From assembly GCA_019429405.1 (NCBI GenBank), contig JAHYIZ010000001.1:170035-234034 (forward strand): a DNA stretch of 64,000 bases. The letters are read 5' to 3'. The notes beneath the pieces are model-generated. The model made no database searches and was not told where the DNA came from. It saw only the letters and a program-made list of their open reading frames with translations. This document shows positions 10,213 through 19,395 of this stretch, piece by piece. This stretch comes from Paracoccaceae bacterium (GTDB lineage: Bacteria > Pseudomonadota > Alphaproteobacteria > Rhodobacterales > Rhodobacteraceae). Position 1 is the stretch's first letter; each line of letters begins with the position of its first letter. A program made the position numbers and the translations under genes.

Positions 10213-13200
10213 TCAGACGCCGTCTGCGCCGCAGCGCGAAGGGCGCGACCAACGTTACCAGCACCACCACCGCCAGCGCCGCAGCCACAAACTGCCCCAG
10301 CGCCAGTGCCACGCCCGCATCAACCCAGAGCGCCCGCCCAAGCGTTGCCGCAAACGCCGCCACCAGCGCCAGCGCCGCCAGACCCAGCGCCACGCGCAGC
10401 CGTGGCGCGCCAAAGCCACGCCGCAGCGCGCGGAAATAGCGCCCGAAGTCTTGCTGCGCTGCAAGCAGGGCGGGCACCAGCACCAGCACGATCACCAGAC
10501 CAAAACCTAGCCCGTAGCACAGTGTTATGACCGTGGGTTTCAGGAACAAGGCGGCGTTGGACTTGGCATAGAGCACCGGCGCAAGGCCGAGCACCGTGGT
10601 TGCCGTGGTCAGAAATACCGGGCGCAGACGGTCGGACACCGCGTCGATGATGGCCGGCACCAGACCGCGCTTTGCGGCGTATTCATCAACCGTGGTGACC
10701 AGCACGATCGAATCGTTGATGATGATGCCCGACATCCCGATGAGGCCGACAATCGAAAACATCGACATCGGAATGCCCCAGATGTAGTGCCCCCAGATCG
10801 CGCCGATCAGCCCGAAAGGGATAACCGCCATCACCACGATCGGCCGCGTCCAGCTGGAAAATATCCACGCCAGCGCAATGTAGATGCCGATCAGGCAAAA
10901 GATCAGCGCCATGATCGCATCGCCAAGAAACTCGTCTTGCTGTTGCGCAAGGCCCGAGCGGCGCCATGTGACGCCGTAATCCTCGGCAATGCGCGGCAAG
11001 ATCACCGTCAGCATCTCGTCGGTTATTTCGGTGGCGCGGTCGGGGTTATCTTCCGACAGCTCGCCGGTGACAGACACCAGCCGAAGCCCGTCTTCGCGCC
11101 GCACCGTGGTAAAGCCCGACCGGGTGCTGACATGCACCACGTCAGACAGCATCACCCACTCCCCCTTGGGCGAGCGCAGCTGCATGCTTTCCACAAAATC
11201 GTCGGCAAGCTCGGACTTGGGCACTTGCACCCGAATGGTGGCATTGCGCGGGCCATCGGGGAAACTGGCGGCCTCAAGCCCGTTCATGCGCTGGCGCAAC
11301 TCGCGCCCCAGCCCGTCAATGGTAAAGCCAAGCGCCTGCCCCTGCGGGGTCAGCTCAAGGATCAGCTCTTCCTTGTCATAGGCAAGGTTGTCTTCAAGGG
11401 CCGAAACCTCGGGGTAAACCGCCATCGCGGTTTTCAGCGCCTCGGCGGCGGCTTTCAGGCTGTCAACATCGGCGCCCGAGAATTGCACCGAAATGCCATC
11501 GCCCCCCGGCCCACCGCGAAAACCACGAAAGCTCAGCTCTTCCAGCATCGGGTGGCGCGGCGTGAGCCTTTGCATGGCGGCAATGAACTCGGCACCCGAA
11601 TAGGACCGCAGGTCAGGGTCGATCAGCTCAATCGAGACGCCGCCAAGCTGGTCAGGCTCTTTGGTGTCGGCGCCCGCAAGTGCGCGGCCCGAGTTGCCGC
11701 CAATTTCCCCCAGAACATATTTGATCGGATTGGCGCCATATTGCGCGGCAAATTGCTCGCCGGTGTCACGCGCGGCCTGTTCCAGCAAGCCCAGCATGTC
11801 GCGGGTGTCGGCACGGCTGGCACCGGGCAGCATCGAAAAGTTGACCGACACCGACCCCTGTTCTGGCCCCGAGAAAAAGCGCCACTGGACCTTGCCCGAG
11901 ATCACGAAGGTGCCAACTGACATCAGCAGCAGCACCATGCCCGCCAGCACCGGGTAGCGCATCCGGATAATCAGCGCCGAAAGCGGCCGGATCAGCGTAA
12001 AGCGCATCCAGTCGAAGCCCCGGTTCACCAGCCGCGAGGGCAGGTCATACCAGCGTTCCTTGGCGGCATGGGTCAGCGCATGGGCCATGTGGTTGGGCAG
12101 GATCAGGAACACCTCGATCAGCGATGCGGCAAGCACCGCGATCACCGTAAAGGGAATGTCGGCCACCATACTGCCCATGCGCCCGCCAATGACCATCAGC
12201 CCGGCAAAGGCGATGATCGTGGTGATTGACGAGGCGAAGACCGGTGGCGCCATGCGCCGCGCCGCGTTTTCGGCGGCCTCGACCGGCGGCTCGTTCAGGT
12301 GACGGGCCCGAAAATCAGCGTGTTCGCCCACCACAATGGCATCGTCGACCACAATGCCCAGCGTGATGATAAGCGCAAAAATGGAAATCTGATTCAGCGT
12401 CATTCCCGCGAATTGCATCGCCGCCACGGCCGCCAGCATTGACACCGGAATGCCCACCGCGACCCAAAGCGCAGTGCGCGCGTTCAGGAACAGGAACAGC
12501 ATCAACAGCACCAGCGCGAGGCCCTGCGAGCCGTTGGAAACCAAGAGGTTGATGCGCGCGGTGATTTCTTCGGACCGGGTGCGGATCAGGTCGATCTGCA
12601 CGCCTTCAGGCAGGCTGAGCGCCATGGTTGCCGCCACAGCTTCGACCTGCCGCTGAATCCCGACCGCATCGCCGGTGTCGGACCGTGACACGTTCACAGT
12701 CATCGCCGGGTTTGTGCCAACATAGAAGGCGCGGGAACGATCGGCCCCCTCGACATGGATCGCGGCGACATCGCCGATGGTCAGTTTGGAGCCGTCGGCG
12801 TTAGAGCGCAGAACCAGTGCCGCAACATCGGCAGCGCTGCGCTTTTCAACCCCGGTGCGCACCCGCGCGGCACCCGATGCCAGCTCGCCCGCAGGCGCGG
12901 TGGCGCTTTCGGTGCCGATCAGGTTGGCAATTTCCGACATGGTGACGTTGTGGCGGATCATTTGCGGCGTCGACAGCTCGACAATCGTGCGGGGTGCTGC
13001 GTAGCCCTGCACCGAGGTTCGGGTGACCCCCACCGCGTAAAGCCTTGTAATCAACTCGTCTGCCAGCCGCCCGAGCTGTTCTACCGGCAGCGGCCCGGTA
13101 ATGACCACATCGGTCACCGTCTCACGCCAGACGCCGCGCGAAACCTTGGGTTCTTCGGCGTCGCCGGGCAGGTTTCCGGCCTGCGTCAGCGCGGTTTTCA

Positions 13201-13558
13201 CGTCGGCCTCGGCCCGGCTCATGTCCCAGCCCGGCTCAAACTCAAGCCCGATGCGGGCGCTGCCTTCGGAAGACCGCGAGGTTGAGCTCGCAACCCCTTC
13301 AACCACCAGTAGCGACGGCTCCAGCACCTGCACGATGGCGCGGTCAACCTCATCCGCGCCCGCGCCGGTCCAGGAAACCGAAACGTTGATGTTTTGCACC
13401 ACGGTATCAGGGAAACTTTGCGATCGCATCCGGGGCAGCGCGTTGATGCCCGCAGCAATCATGATCACCAGCACAATGTTGGCCAGGGTCTTGTGCCGGG
13501 TGAAGTAACTTAGCAGCCCTCGCGCCGCGGTCGCCACATGTTCGCGCCCTGCTGCCAT
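10193..13558 (-). CDS. RND-family efflux transporter permease
   Basis: A 1121-residue inner-membrane proton antiporter of the AcrB/MexB superfamily. Seen are the N-terminal TM1 (LANIVLVIMIAAGINALP), the porter segment SWTGAGADEVDRAIVQVLE, the TM4 region FALIITLGIVVDDAIVVGEH with the paired Asp residues that carry protons, and a second half with GLIGMSGIIINDSIVLV. It is about 80 residues longer than typical family members; the excess is a C-terminal extension with two further hydrophobic segments (ALGLAALALVAAFAATL and FVAAALAVVVLVTLV) and a basic tail. The adaptor gene ends 3 bases upstream, so the two form a pump operon. No outer-membrane channel gene is adjacent. The substrate is unknown. 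Confidence 0.9.
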   Translation of the reverse strand: MAAGREHVATAARGLLSYFTRHKTLANIVLVIMIAAGINALPRMRSQSFPDTVVQNINVSVSWTGAGADEVDRAIVQVLEPSLLVVEGVASSTSRSSEGSARIGLEFEPGWDMSRAEADVKTALTQAGNLPGDAEEPKVSRGVWRETVTDVVITGPLPVEQLGRLADELITRLYAVGVTRTSVQGYAAPRTIVELSTPQMIRHNVTMSEIANLIGTESATAPAGELASGAARVRTGVEKRSAADVAALVLRSNADGSKLTIGDVAAIHVEGADRSRAFYVGTNPAMTVNVSRSDTGDAVGIQRQVEAVAATMALSLPEGVQIDLIRTRSEEITARINLLVSNGSQGLALVLLMLFLFLNARTALWVAVGIPVSMLAAVAAMQFAGMTLNQISIFALIITLGIVVDDAIVVGEHADFRARHLNEPPVEAAENAARRMAPPVFASSITTIIAFAGLMVIGGRMGSMVADIPFTVIAVLAASLIEVFLILPNHMAHALTHAAKERWYDLPSRLVNRGFDWMRFTLIRPLSALIIRMRYPVLAGMVLLLMSVGTFVISGKVQWRFFSGPEQGSVSVNFSMLPGASRADTRDMLGLLEQAARDTGEQFAAQYGANPIKYVLGEIGGNSGRALAGADTKEPDQLGGVSIELIDPDLRSYSGAEFIAAMQRLTPRHPMLEELSFRGFRGGPGGDGISVQFSGADVDSLKAAAEALKTAMAVYPEVSALEDNLAYDKEELILELTPQGQALGFTIDGLGRELRQRMNGLEAASFPDGPRNATIRVQVPKSELADDFVESMQLRSPKGEWVMLSDVVHVSTRSGFTTVRREDGLRLVSVTGELSEDNPDRATEITDEMLTVILPRIAEDYGVTWRRSGLAQQQDEFLGDAIMALIFCLIGIYIALAWIFSSWTRPIVVMAVIPFGLIGAIWGHYIWGIPMSMFSIVGLIGMSGIIINDSIVLVTTVDEYAAKRGLVPAIIDAVSDRLRPVFLTTATTVLGLAPVLYAKSNAALFLKPTVITLCYGLGFGLVIVLVLVPALLAAQQDFGRYFRALRRGFGAPRLRVALGLAALALVAAFAATLGRALWVDAGVALALGQFVAAALAVVVLVTLVAPFALRRRRRLISPGNP

Positions 13559-13561
13559 GGT

Positions 13562-15094
13562 CTAGCCCCCGATCCGCTGTTCCAGCCGCTCGACCACCTG
13601 CAAGGGCACCTCGTCGGCCTGCAATTGGCCGATGGTGCGCGCCTTGGCCTCGTCGGGCATGGCGCCGTTCGATTCGATATAGGCAATCAGCCGCGCGCGG
13701 CGTTCGGGGCTGAGCGTGACCATTTCACCCGCCGCATCGGCCGGGCGCGCGAACCCGCCCGCGCCGGAACGCGCGCCATCAGGTGCTGCGGCGGGTGCTG
13801 CGGGGGCCGTGGCGGGCGCGGCGCCGGGGCGCAGCGGGCGAACCTTGAGCCCGGCGCCCAGCAACGGCGAGCGCGCCGCCACCACCTCACGCCCAGCAAG
13901 CGCGCTTGCACGCACGATCACCGTGTTGCCCTGACGGCGCAGCACCTCGGTTGCAATCTCTTCAAGCCGGTCATCGGCGGCCAGCACCAGCACTCGCCCT
14001 TCTGAATCGGCCGCTGCCGCAGGCAGCTCGATCACGTCGAGCAGCGCCGGTTCGTCGATCTTGAGGCTGACGAAATCGCCCTGGCGCAGGCCCGCCGCCC
14101 CAGTCTCGATCTGCGCAAACACCAGCCGCCCGGTCTGGCCCGCGCCGACCTCGGCGCCAACCCGGCCAAGCCGTGCATTGGCGGTAATGGGGGTGCCGGA
14201 AACTTCAAGCAACACTTCGGCACGGGCTGGAATGAGCGCACCGCTGGCATCAAGCAAGCGCGCAAACTGGGTGTTGGAAACGCGAAAGGATACCTCAAGC
14301 GACGACGGGTCAAGCAGGGTTCCCAGCATTTCGTTATTGTTCACCAGCCCGCCCTTGACCGCCGAAACGCCCGAAAGCAGGCCGTCGAACTCGGCAACCA
14401 GCTGTGTGTTGGCCAGCTTGCGCTCTGCCTCGGCCAGCGCGATCGTCTGCCGTTCGACGGTATTGCGGGCCTGATCGGCCTGCGTCTGCGCCTGCGACAG
14501 TTGCGAGCGCTTGCCCAGCACGGCCTGGCGCGCCGATATAGCCGCCAGCTCAGCGGTCTCGATCGCGGTTGCGGTGCCAAAGCCACCTTCGGAAATGGCG
14601 CGCTGGCGCTCCAGCGCCTGTTCGCGCAAGACCGCTTGCTGTTCGGCAACCGCAAGGTCATCGCCCGCAATCGCCACCGCGCGGGTGGCGGCGGCAAGCG
14701 ACCCTTCGGCGTCGGCCAGTGCCGCGCGCTGCACATCGCGGGCGCGCTCGGCCTCGGTCGGGTTGATCTGCACCAGAAGCTGGCCTGCGGTTACCCGCGC
14801 GCCTTCTTCGAAGTTTGCGGCAAGCTCTAGGATCTGCCCGGCCGAAGGCGCCCGCAGTTGCAGGCTGCGGCGGCTTTGCACCTGCCCGAAGGTCGTCAGA
14901 ACCGGGGTTATCGTCTGGCTACTGGCCGGGACCACGTTGGCGGTAAACACCCGCTCTTGCGCCTGGCGGGGGCGCTGCTCAGCGTTGCGGCGCGCATCAA
15001 GCGCGGTTTTCACCAGATAGCCCGAATAGGCGAGTATCCCGGCCGTCAGCGCCATCAGAAACAGCCCGACCAGACTCCGCGTCAAAAACCGCAT
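13562..15094 (-). CDS. Efflux RND periplasmic adaptor subunit (HlyD/MdtA-like)
   Basis: A 510-residue membrane-fusion protein. An N-terminal anchor or uncleaved signal (SLVGLFLMALTAGILAYSGY) is followed by the split lipoyl domain (LRAPSAGQILELAANFEEGA), a long coiled-coil hairpin (about 115-215, rich in Ala, Glu and Gln), then beta-barrel and membrane-proximal domains. The C-terminus is unusual: an Ala/Pro-rich linker (PATAPAAPAAAPDGARSGAG) leads to about 70 extra residues with a helical tail containing LSPERRARLIAYIES. It links the RND permease encoded just downstream to an outer-membrane channel. The ATG at 15094 is chosen because it leaves only three residues (MRF) before the basic-hydrophobic anchor. 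Confidence 0.9.
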   Translation of the reverse strand: MRFLTRSLVGLFLMALTAGILAYSGYLVKTALDARRNAEQRPRQAQERVFTANVVPASSQTITPVLTTFGQVQSRRSLQLRAPSAGQILELAANFEEGARVTAGQLLVQINPTEAERARDVQRAALADAEGSLAAATRAVAIAGDDLAVAEQQAVLREQALERQRAISEGGFGTATAIETAELAAISARQAVLGKRSQLSQAQTQADQARNTVERQTIALAEAERKLANTQLVAEFDGLLSGVSAVKGGLVNNNEMLGTLLDPSSLEVSFRVSNTQFARLLDASGALIPARAEVLLEVSGTPITANARLGRVGAEVGAGQTGRLVFAQIETGAAGLRQGDFVSLKIDEPALLDVIELPAAAADSEGRVLVLAADDRLEEIATEVLRRQGNTVIVRASALAGREVVAARSPLLGAGLKVRPLRPGAAPATAPAAPAAAPDGARSGAGGFARPADAAGEMVTLSPERRARLIAYIESNGAMPDEAKARTIGQLQADEVPLQVVERLEQRIGG

Positions 15095-15223
15095 GCAACC
15101 CTGCCCTTTGGTGCGCCGAACCCGCCCGGCCAATTCGCGCAGCTTACACCCCGGCCCCTGCAGGGCCAAGCTGCTGGCCGTTCAACGTGCCGTGTGGGCG
15201 GTTCCGTCGCGGGCGTTTGCGCT

Positions 15224-16042
15224 TTAACCGTCAAGCCGCGCGCGCAATGCAAGAAGGTCGGCCCAGGCCTCGCGTTTGGCGGCGGGGTTGCGCAAGAGAT
15301 GGGCCGGGTGCGCCATTGGCAGCGCGGGGCGGCCAAACGCCTGCGCCCAATGGCCGCGCAGGCGCATGACGCCGCGCTGGCCCAGCGCCGCCATGCAAGC
15401 CGGGTTGCCCATCAGCACCACCACGTCGGGCGCCACCAGTTCGATGTGCCGCGCGATGAACGGGCGGAACATGGCGATTTCTTCGGGCTCGGGTTCACGG
15501 TTGCCGGGCGGGCGCCACGGCAGCACGTTGGTGATGTACACCGCAGCCGCCGGGTCGGGGGCGCTGCGCGATAGGCCAATGGCCGCCAGCATCCGGTCAA
15601 GCAAATGCCCTGCGGCGCCAACAAAGGGGCGCCCCTCAATGTCTTCCTCGCGGCCCGGCGCCTCGCCCAAGATCAGCACCCGCGCCCCGGCGATACCATC
15701 GGCAAAAACAAAGTTGCGCGCGCCGCGCTTCAATTCACAACGTTCGAACGCGGCCATCGCCTCGGCAAGCGCCGCCAGATCTTGCGCCCCTGCGGCAAGC
15801 GCTTCGGCCTCGGCGATCGGATCAATCGCCGGTGCGGGCGGGGCGGCAAGTGGCGCCTCGTCAGCCGCCACAGGCACGGTGGGTGCCGCAACCGCCTTGG
15901 CGGGTGCCGGTTCGCGCACCTCATAGCGGTTCAGCGGGGCATCAAGCATGGCTTCGTCGGCGCCAAGTTCCATCTGCCACTCCAGCATCGCGCGGGCGAT
16001 GGCAAAGTCAATTTCTGGCAAAGGCGGGGCATCGGCTTGCAT
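15224..16042 (-). CDS. Uracil-DNA glycosylase, family 4-like, without the Fe-S cysteine set
   Basis: A 272-residue DNA-repair enzyme that should excise uracil from DNA. The fold signatures are clear: LILGEAPGREEDIEGRPFVG (about 123-142; the GEAPG motif at 126-130), NVLPWRPPGNREPEPEE and the uracil-recognition HPAHLLR at 245-251. Classical family-4 enzymes hold a [4Fe-4S] cluster with four cysteines. Here only C102 remains; the other three positions read F99, W176 and F192. Fe-S-lacking relatives are, to my recollection, known in Bradyrhizobium. The Ala/Pro-rich N-terminus (about 40-85) is a flexible linker. It is divergent from pyrB with 108 bases between the starts. Confidence 0.85.
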   Translation of the reverse strand: MQADAPPLPEIDFAIARAMLEWQMELGADEAMLDAPLNRYEVREPAPAKAVAAPTVPVAADEAPLAAPPAPAIDPIAEAEALAAGAQDLAALAEAMAAFERCELKRGARNFVFADGIAGARVLILGEAPGREEDIEGRPFVGAAGHLLDRMLAAIGLSRSAPDPAAAVYITNVLPWRPPGNREPEPEEIAMFRPFIARHIELVAPDVVVLMGNPACMAALGQRGVMRLRGHWAQAFGRPALPMAHPAHLLRNPAAKREAWADLLALRARLDG

Positions 16043-16150
16043 CGGCCAAATCTAGGCTTTGCCGACACAAAGGTAAACCGCGCGCAATCCGATTGCCGCC
16101 CCGCCCCGCATTTGCGATAAGCGCAGAAAAGACGGGGGACGAGGGCTGCC

Positions 16151-17116
16151 ATGACATTCCGCGCGCGCCACCTTTTGGGGATTGAGCAGCTCACGCCCGA
16201 AGACATCCGCACCGTGCTCGACCTTGCCGACCGCTATGTCGAGCTTAGCCGTCGCACCATCAAACATTCCGACGCGCTGGCGGGGATGACCCAGATCAAC
16301 ATGTTCTTTGAGGCCTCTACCCGCACCCAGTCGAGCTTTGAGCTGGCGGGCAAGCGGCTGGGCGCCGATGTGATGAACATGTCGATGGCGCAGTCGAGCG
16401 TGAAAAAGGGCGAAACGCTGATCGACACGGCGCTGACGCTGAATGCCATGCACCCCGATCTGCTGGTCGTGCGCCACCCCGCCTCGGGTGCAGTCAACCT
16501 GCTGGCGGAAAAGGTGAATTGCGCGGTGCTGAACGCCGGAGACGGTCGCCATGAGCACCCCACGCAGGCGCTCTTGGATGCGCTGACCATTCGCCGCGCC
16601 AAGGGCCGCATCCAGCGCCTGACGGTGGCGATTTGCGGCGATATCGCGCACAGCCGGGTAGCGCGGTCAAACCTCATCCTGCTTGGCAAGATGGAAAACC
16701 ACATCCGCCTGATCGGCCCGCCCACCCTGATGCCCCCTGGCATCTCCGAATTTGGCTGCGAGGTTTGCGACGACATGGCAGAGGGGCTGGAAGGCGCCGA
16801 CGTGGTGATGATGCTGCGGCTTCAGCGCGAGCGGATGGATGGCGGTTTCATTCCGTCCGAGCGTGAATATTACCACCGCTACGGGCTGGATGCCGAAAAG
16901 CTGGCCAATGCCAGCCCCGATGCCATCGTCATGCACCCCGGCCCGATGAACCGGGGGGTAGAGATTGACGGCGAACTGGCAGACGACATCAACCGCAGCG
17001 TGATTCAGGATCAGGTCGAAATGGGCGTGGCCGTGCGCATGGCCTGCATGGACCTGTTGGCGCAAAACCTGCGCGCCGATCGCGGGCGCAAGGCGACGGG
17101 GGGTGTCTATGTCTGA
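16151..17116 (+). CDS. pyrB: Aspartate carbamoyltransferase catalytic subunit
   Basis: A 321-residue enzyme of pyrimidine synthesis that joins carbamoyl phosphate and aspartate. The carbamoyl-phosphate loop STRTQSSFE, the HPTQALLDA segment and the C-terminal MHPGPMNRG are all present. No pyrI regulatory gene lies nearby. The gene overlaps the next by 8 bases and leads into a tight cluster ending with a dihydroorotase-like gene that lacks catalytic residues. This recalls the class A ATCase of Pseudomonas, where PyrB assembles with an inactive dihydroorotase homologue. Promoter elements probably lie in the 108-base gap shared with the UDG gene. Confidence 0.95.
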   Translation: MTFRARHLLGIEQLTPEDIRTVLDLADRYVELSRRTIKHSDALAGMTQINMFFEASTRTQSSFELAGKRLGADVMNMSMAQSSVKKGETLIDTALTLNAMHPDLLVVRHPASGAVNLLAEKVNCAVLNAGDGRHEHPTQALLDALTIRRAKGRIQRLTVAICGDIAHSRVARSNLILLGKMENHIRLIGPPTLMPPGISEFGCEVCDDMAEGLEGADVVMMLRLQRERMDGGFIPSEREYYHRYGLDAEKLANASPDAIVMHPGPMNRGVEIDGELADDINRSVIQDQVEMGVAVRMACMDLLAQNLRADRGRKATGGVYV

Positions 17117-17594
17117 AATCTCGCGCGACAATGTGCAAGATTACCGCCCCGGCCCGGCCTCGGAATTGCCGTTGGAGCCGGGCGAGCGGGTACTTGCGGT
17201 GTTCGCCGCCGACCGGCGCCGCTACTGGCTCGACCACGCTGCGATGGCCGCTTTGGGGGCGCTGGGGGTGGCGGTGATCTTGCCGCTCTTTGACCGCGCC
17301 GGGCAAATCCTGATTGCGCTGCCCGCCGTTTTGGCGGCGGTGGCGGCGCGCGGCGGCTACCTCGCCTCTGAAGCCTTCGCGCGGCGCTGGCAGCTGACCG
17401 ACCGGCGCCTGATCGGGCCACAAGGGCGGCAGGTCATGCTGCTGGAAATTGCCGCGCTGCGGCGCCTGATGGGAGATGTGCAGATCGTCACAAAGGGCGG
17501 CGCCAAGCATCTGATCAAGCATCTGGCCGACAGTGCAGCGACCATCGCGGCCATAGAGGCGGCCCGCGACGCGCGCCACAGGGTGCCAAAATGA
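17109..17594 (+). CDS. Small membrane protein with PH-like domain features, inside the pyrB cluster
   Basis: A 161-residue protein starting at the ATG at 17109, inside the last 8 bases of pyrB. It has two adjacent hydrophobic segments (about residues 43-60 and 65-85) and then the segment [22 protein letters not shown], which resembles the strand-rich core of bacterial PH-like (bPH2/YdbT-type) proteins where a short membrane hairpin precedes the domain. The following gene encodes a protein of the same layout, so the two may be a diverged duplicate pair. No enzymatic motif is present. The role in or near pyrimidine metabolism is unknown and may be only co-expression. Confidence 0.75.
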   Translation: MSEISRDNVQDYRPGPASELPLEPGERVLAVFAADRRRYWLDHAAMAALGALGVAVILPLFDRAGQILIALPAVLAAVAARGGYLASEAFARRWQLTDRRLIGPQGRQVMLLEIAALRRLMGDVQIVTKGGAKHLIKHLADSAATIAAIEAARDARHRVPK

Positions 17595-18124
17595 ACGCGG
17601 CCAGCAAACCCGGCGGCTGGGAAGGCATTCTCGACGACGGCGAGGCGATTCTCTGGCAGGGGCAGCCTGACGGGCGTTTTACCTTTGGGCTGCGCGACTT
17701 TGTGGCGGGCCTGTTCGGCTTCATCTTCGCCGGTTTCGCGCTGGTCTGGATGGTCATTGCGGCCAGTGCTGGCGGGTTCTTCTGGGCCTTCGGGCTGATC
17801 CATTTCAGCGTCGGCGCGGCAATCGCGGTGGGTGGGCCGGTCTGGCGCGCCTATCGGCTGCGGCGCACCTGGTATACACTCACCGACCGCCGCGCCTTCA
17901 TCGCCACCGACACGCTGACCGGCGGGCGCATGCTCGAGGCCTACCCCGTCACCGCCGAGACCGCGCTGACCTTGTTGGGCGAAAACCCCGGATCGGTACA
18001 TTTCGCCTCTGTCATGCGCCGCATCAACAAGCGTGACCGGCTGGTGCCGATCGGCTTTGAGCGCATCGAAGACGCACCCGGCGTGCTGGCGCTGATGCGC
18101 GACATCCAGAAAAAGGCCCGATGA
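17591..18124 (+). CDS. Second PH-like membrane protein of the pyrB cluster
   Basis: A 177-residue protein overlapping its upstream neighbour by 4 bases (ATGA). It starts with GILDDGEAILWQGQPDGRF, an opening typical of YdbT/bPH2-type proteins, then two hydrophobic segments (about 42-60 and 64-85), then RRTWYTLTDRRAFIATDTL, which aligns by eye with the LTDRRLIG region of the preceding gene. The remaining domain ends with RRINKRDRLVPIGFERIEDA. Topology is probably two membrane passes with a cytoplasmic PH-like domain. It overlaps the dihydroorotase-like gene by 4 bases. Ligand and partner are unknown. Confidence 0.8.
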   Translation: MNAASKPGGWEGILDDGEAILWQGQPDGRFTFGLRDFVAGLFGFIFAGFALVWMVIAASAGGFFWAFGLIHFSVGAAIAVGGPVWRAYRLRRTWYTLTDRRAFIATDTLTGGRMLEAYPVTAETALTLLGENPGSVHFASVMRRINKRDRLVPIGFERIEDAPGVLALMRDIQKKAR

Positions 18125-19395
18125 TGCTGCACTTCACCAATGTCCGCCTGATCGACCCCGAGGCCCTGACCGATGCGCCGGGCAGCCTGACCGTGAAGGC
18201 GGGCCTGATCATGGCGCTAGGCGGCGAGCCGCCCGCGCGCGCGCGGCTGATCGACTGCGGCGGCAAATGCCTTGCCCCCGGCATCATTGACTGGGGCGTG
18301 AAGGTGGGCGAACCCGGTGAGCGGCACCGCGAAAGTTTCCGCTCGGCGGGGCTTGCGGCGGCGGCAGGTGGCGTGACCACGCTGATCGCGCGCCCAGACA
18401 CGTCGCCCGCCATCGACACGCCCGAGGTACTAGAATTCGTCACCCGGCGCGCTGCCGAGGCGGCGCCGGTGCGCATCCGCCACATGGCCGCGTTGACCAA
18501 GGGCCGCGAGGGCCGCGAGATGACCGAGATCGGCTTTTTGCGCGATCTGGGCGCAGTGGCCTTTACCGATGCCGACCATGTGGTGGCTGACACCCGCGTT
18601 CTGGCCCGCGCGCTGGTCTATGCCCGCAGCCTTGGCGCGCTGGTGGTGGGGCACCCGCAGGACCCCGGCCTGTCGCGCGGCACCAGTGCCACCGCTGGCA
18701 AGTTCTCCAGCCTGCGCGGCCTGCCCGCAGCGCCTGCGCTGGCCGAACGGATCGGGCTGGACCGCGACCTTGGCATGGTCGAGCTGACCGGCGTGCGCTA
18801 TCACGCCGACCAGATCACCACCGCGCGCGCCCTGCCCGCGCTGAAGCGCGCCAAGGCAAACGGACTTGATGTGACGGCGGGGGTTTCGATCCATCACCTG
18901 ACGCTCAACGAATTCGACGTGGGCGATTACCGCACCTTCTTCAAGCTGACCCCGCCCCTGCGCTGCGAGGATGATCGGCTGGCGGTGGTTGCCGCGGTAG
19001 CCGACGGGCTGATCGACGTGATCTGCTCGATGCACACCCCCGCCGATGAGGAAAGCAAGCGCCTGCCGTTTGAAGAAGCGGCGGCGGGCGCGGTGGCGCT
19101 GGAAACGCTGCTGCCCGCCGCGATGCGGCTTTACCACGCCGGCGCGCTCAGCTTGCCACAGCTCTGGCGCGCGATGGCGCTGAACCCGGCGGCGCGGCTG
19201 GGTCTGCCGCAAGGGCGCCTGGCAGCGGGCGCGCCCGCCGACCTTGTGCTGTTCGACCCCGACGCGCCGTTTCTGCTCGACCGTTCAAAGCTTCATTCAA
19301 AATCGAAAAACACACCGTTTGACGGGCAGCGAATGGAGGGCCGCGTGCTGGCAACCTTCGTTGCGGGCAAACAGGTGCATGGGGAGTCGCTCTGA
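18121..19395 (+). CDS. Dihydroorotase-like protein lacking most metal ligands (probable non-catalytic PyrC')
   Basis: A 424-residue amidohydrolase-fold protein clearly related to class I dihydroorotase (GGKCLAPGIID at the N-terminus, HHLTLNEFD then FFKLTPPLR, a C-terminal RMEGRVLATFVAG). However, the zinc ligands are mostly gone. The DxHxHxR motif reads D57-W-G59-V-K61-V-G63; the His of the HIST segment is Q231 in ADQITT; the Asp of the TDHAPH segment is M304 in CSMHTPAD. Only the His in GHPQD (H178) remains. Hydrolysis of dihydroorotate is therefore unlikely. In Pseudomonas an inactive homologue (PyrC') is required for ATCase assembly, and the proximity to pyrB suggests the same here (inference). 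Databases will often call it pyrC. Confidence 0.85.
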   Translation: MMLHFTNVRLIDPEALTDAPGSLTVKAGLIMALGGEPPARARLIDCGGKCLAPGIIDWGVKVGEPGERHRESFRSAGLAAAAGGVTTLIARPDTSPAIDTPEVLEFVTRRAAEAAPVRIRHMAALTKGREGREMTEIGFLRDLGAVAFTDADHVVADTRVLARALVYARSLGALVVGHPQDPGLSRGTSATAGKFSSLRGLPAAPALAERIGLDRDLGMVELTGVRYHADQITTARALPALKRAKANGLDVTAGVSIHHLTLNEFDVGDYRTFFKLTPPLRCEDDRLAVVAAVADGLIDVICSMHTPADEESKRLPFEEAAAGAVALETLLPAAMRLYHAGALSLPQLWRAMALNPAARLGLPQGRLAAGAPADLVLFDPDAPFLLDRSKLHSKSKNTPFDGQRMEGRVLATFVAGKQVHGESL

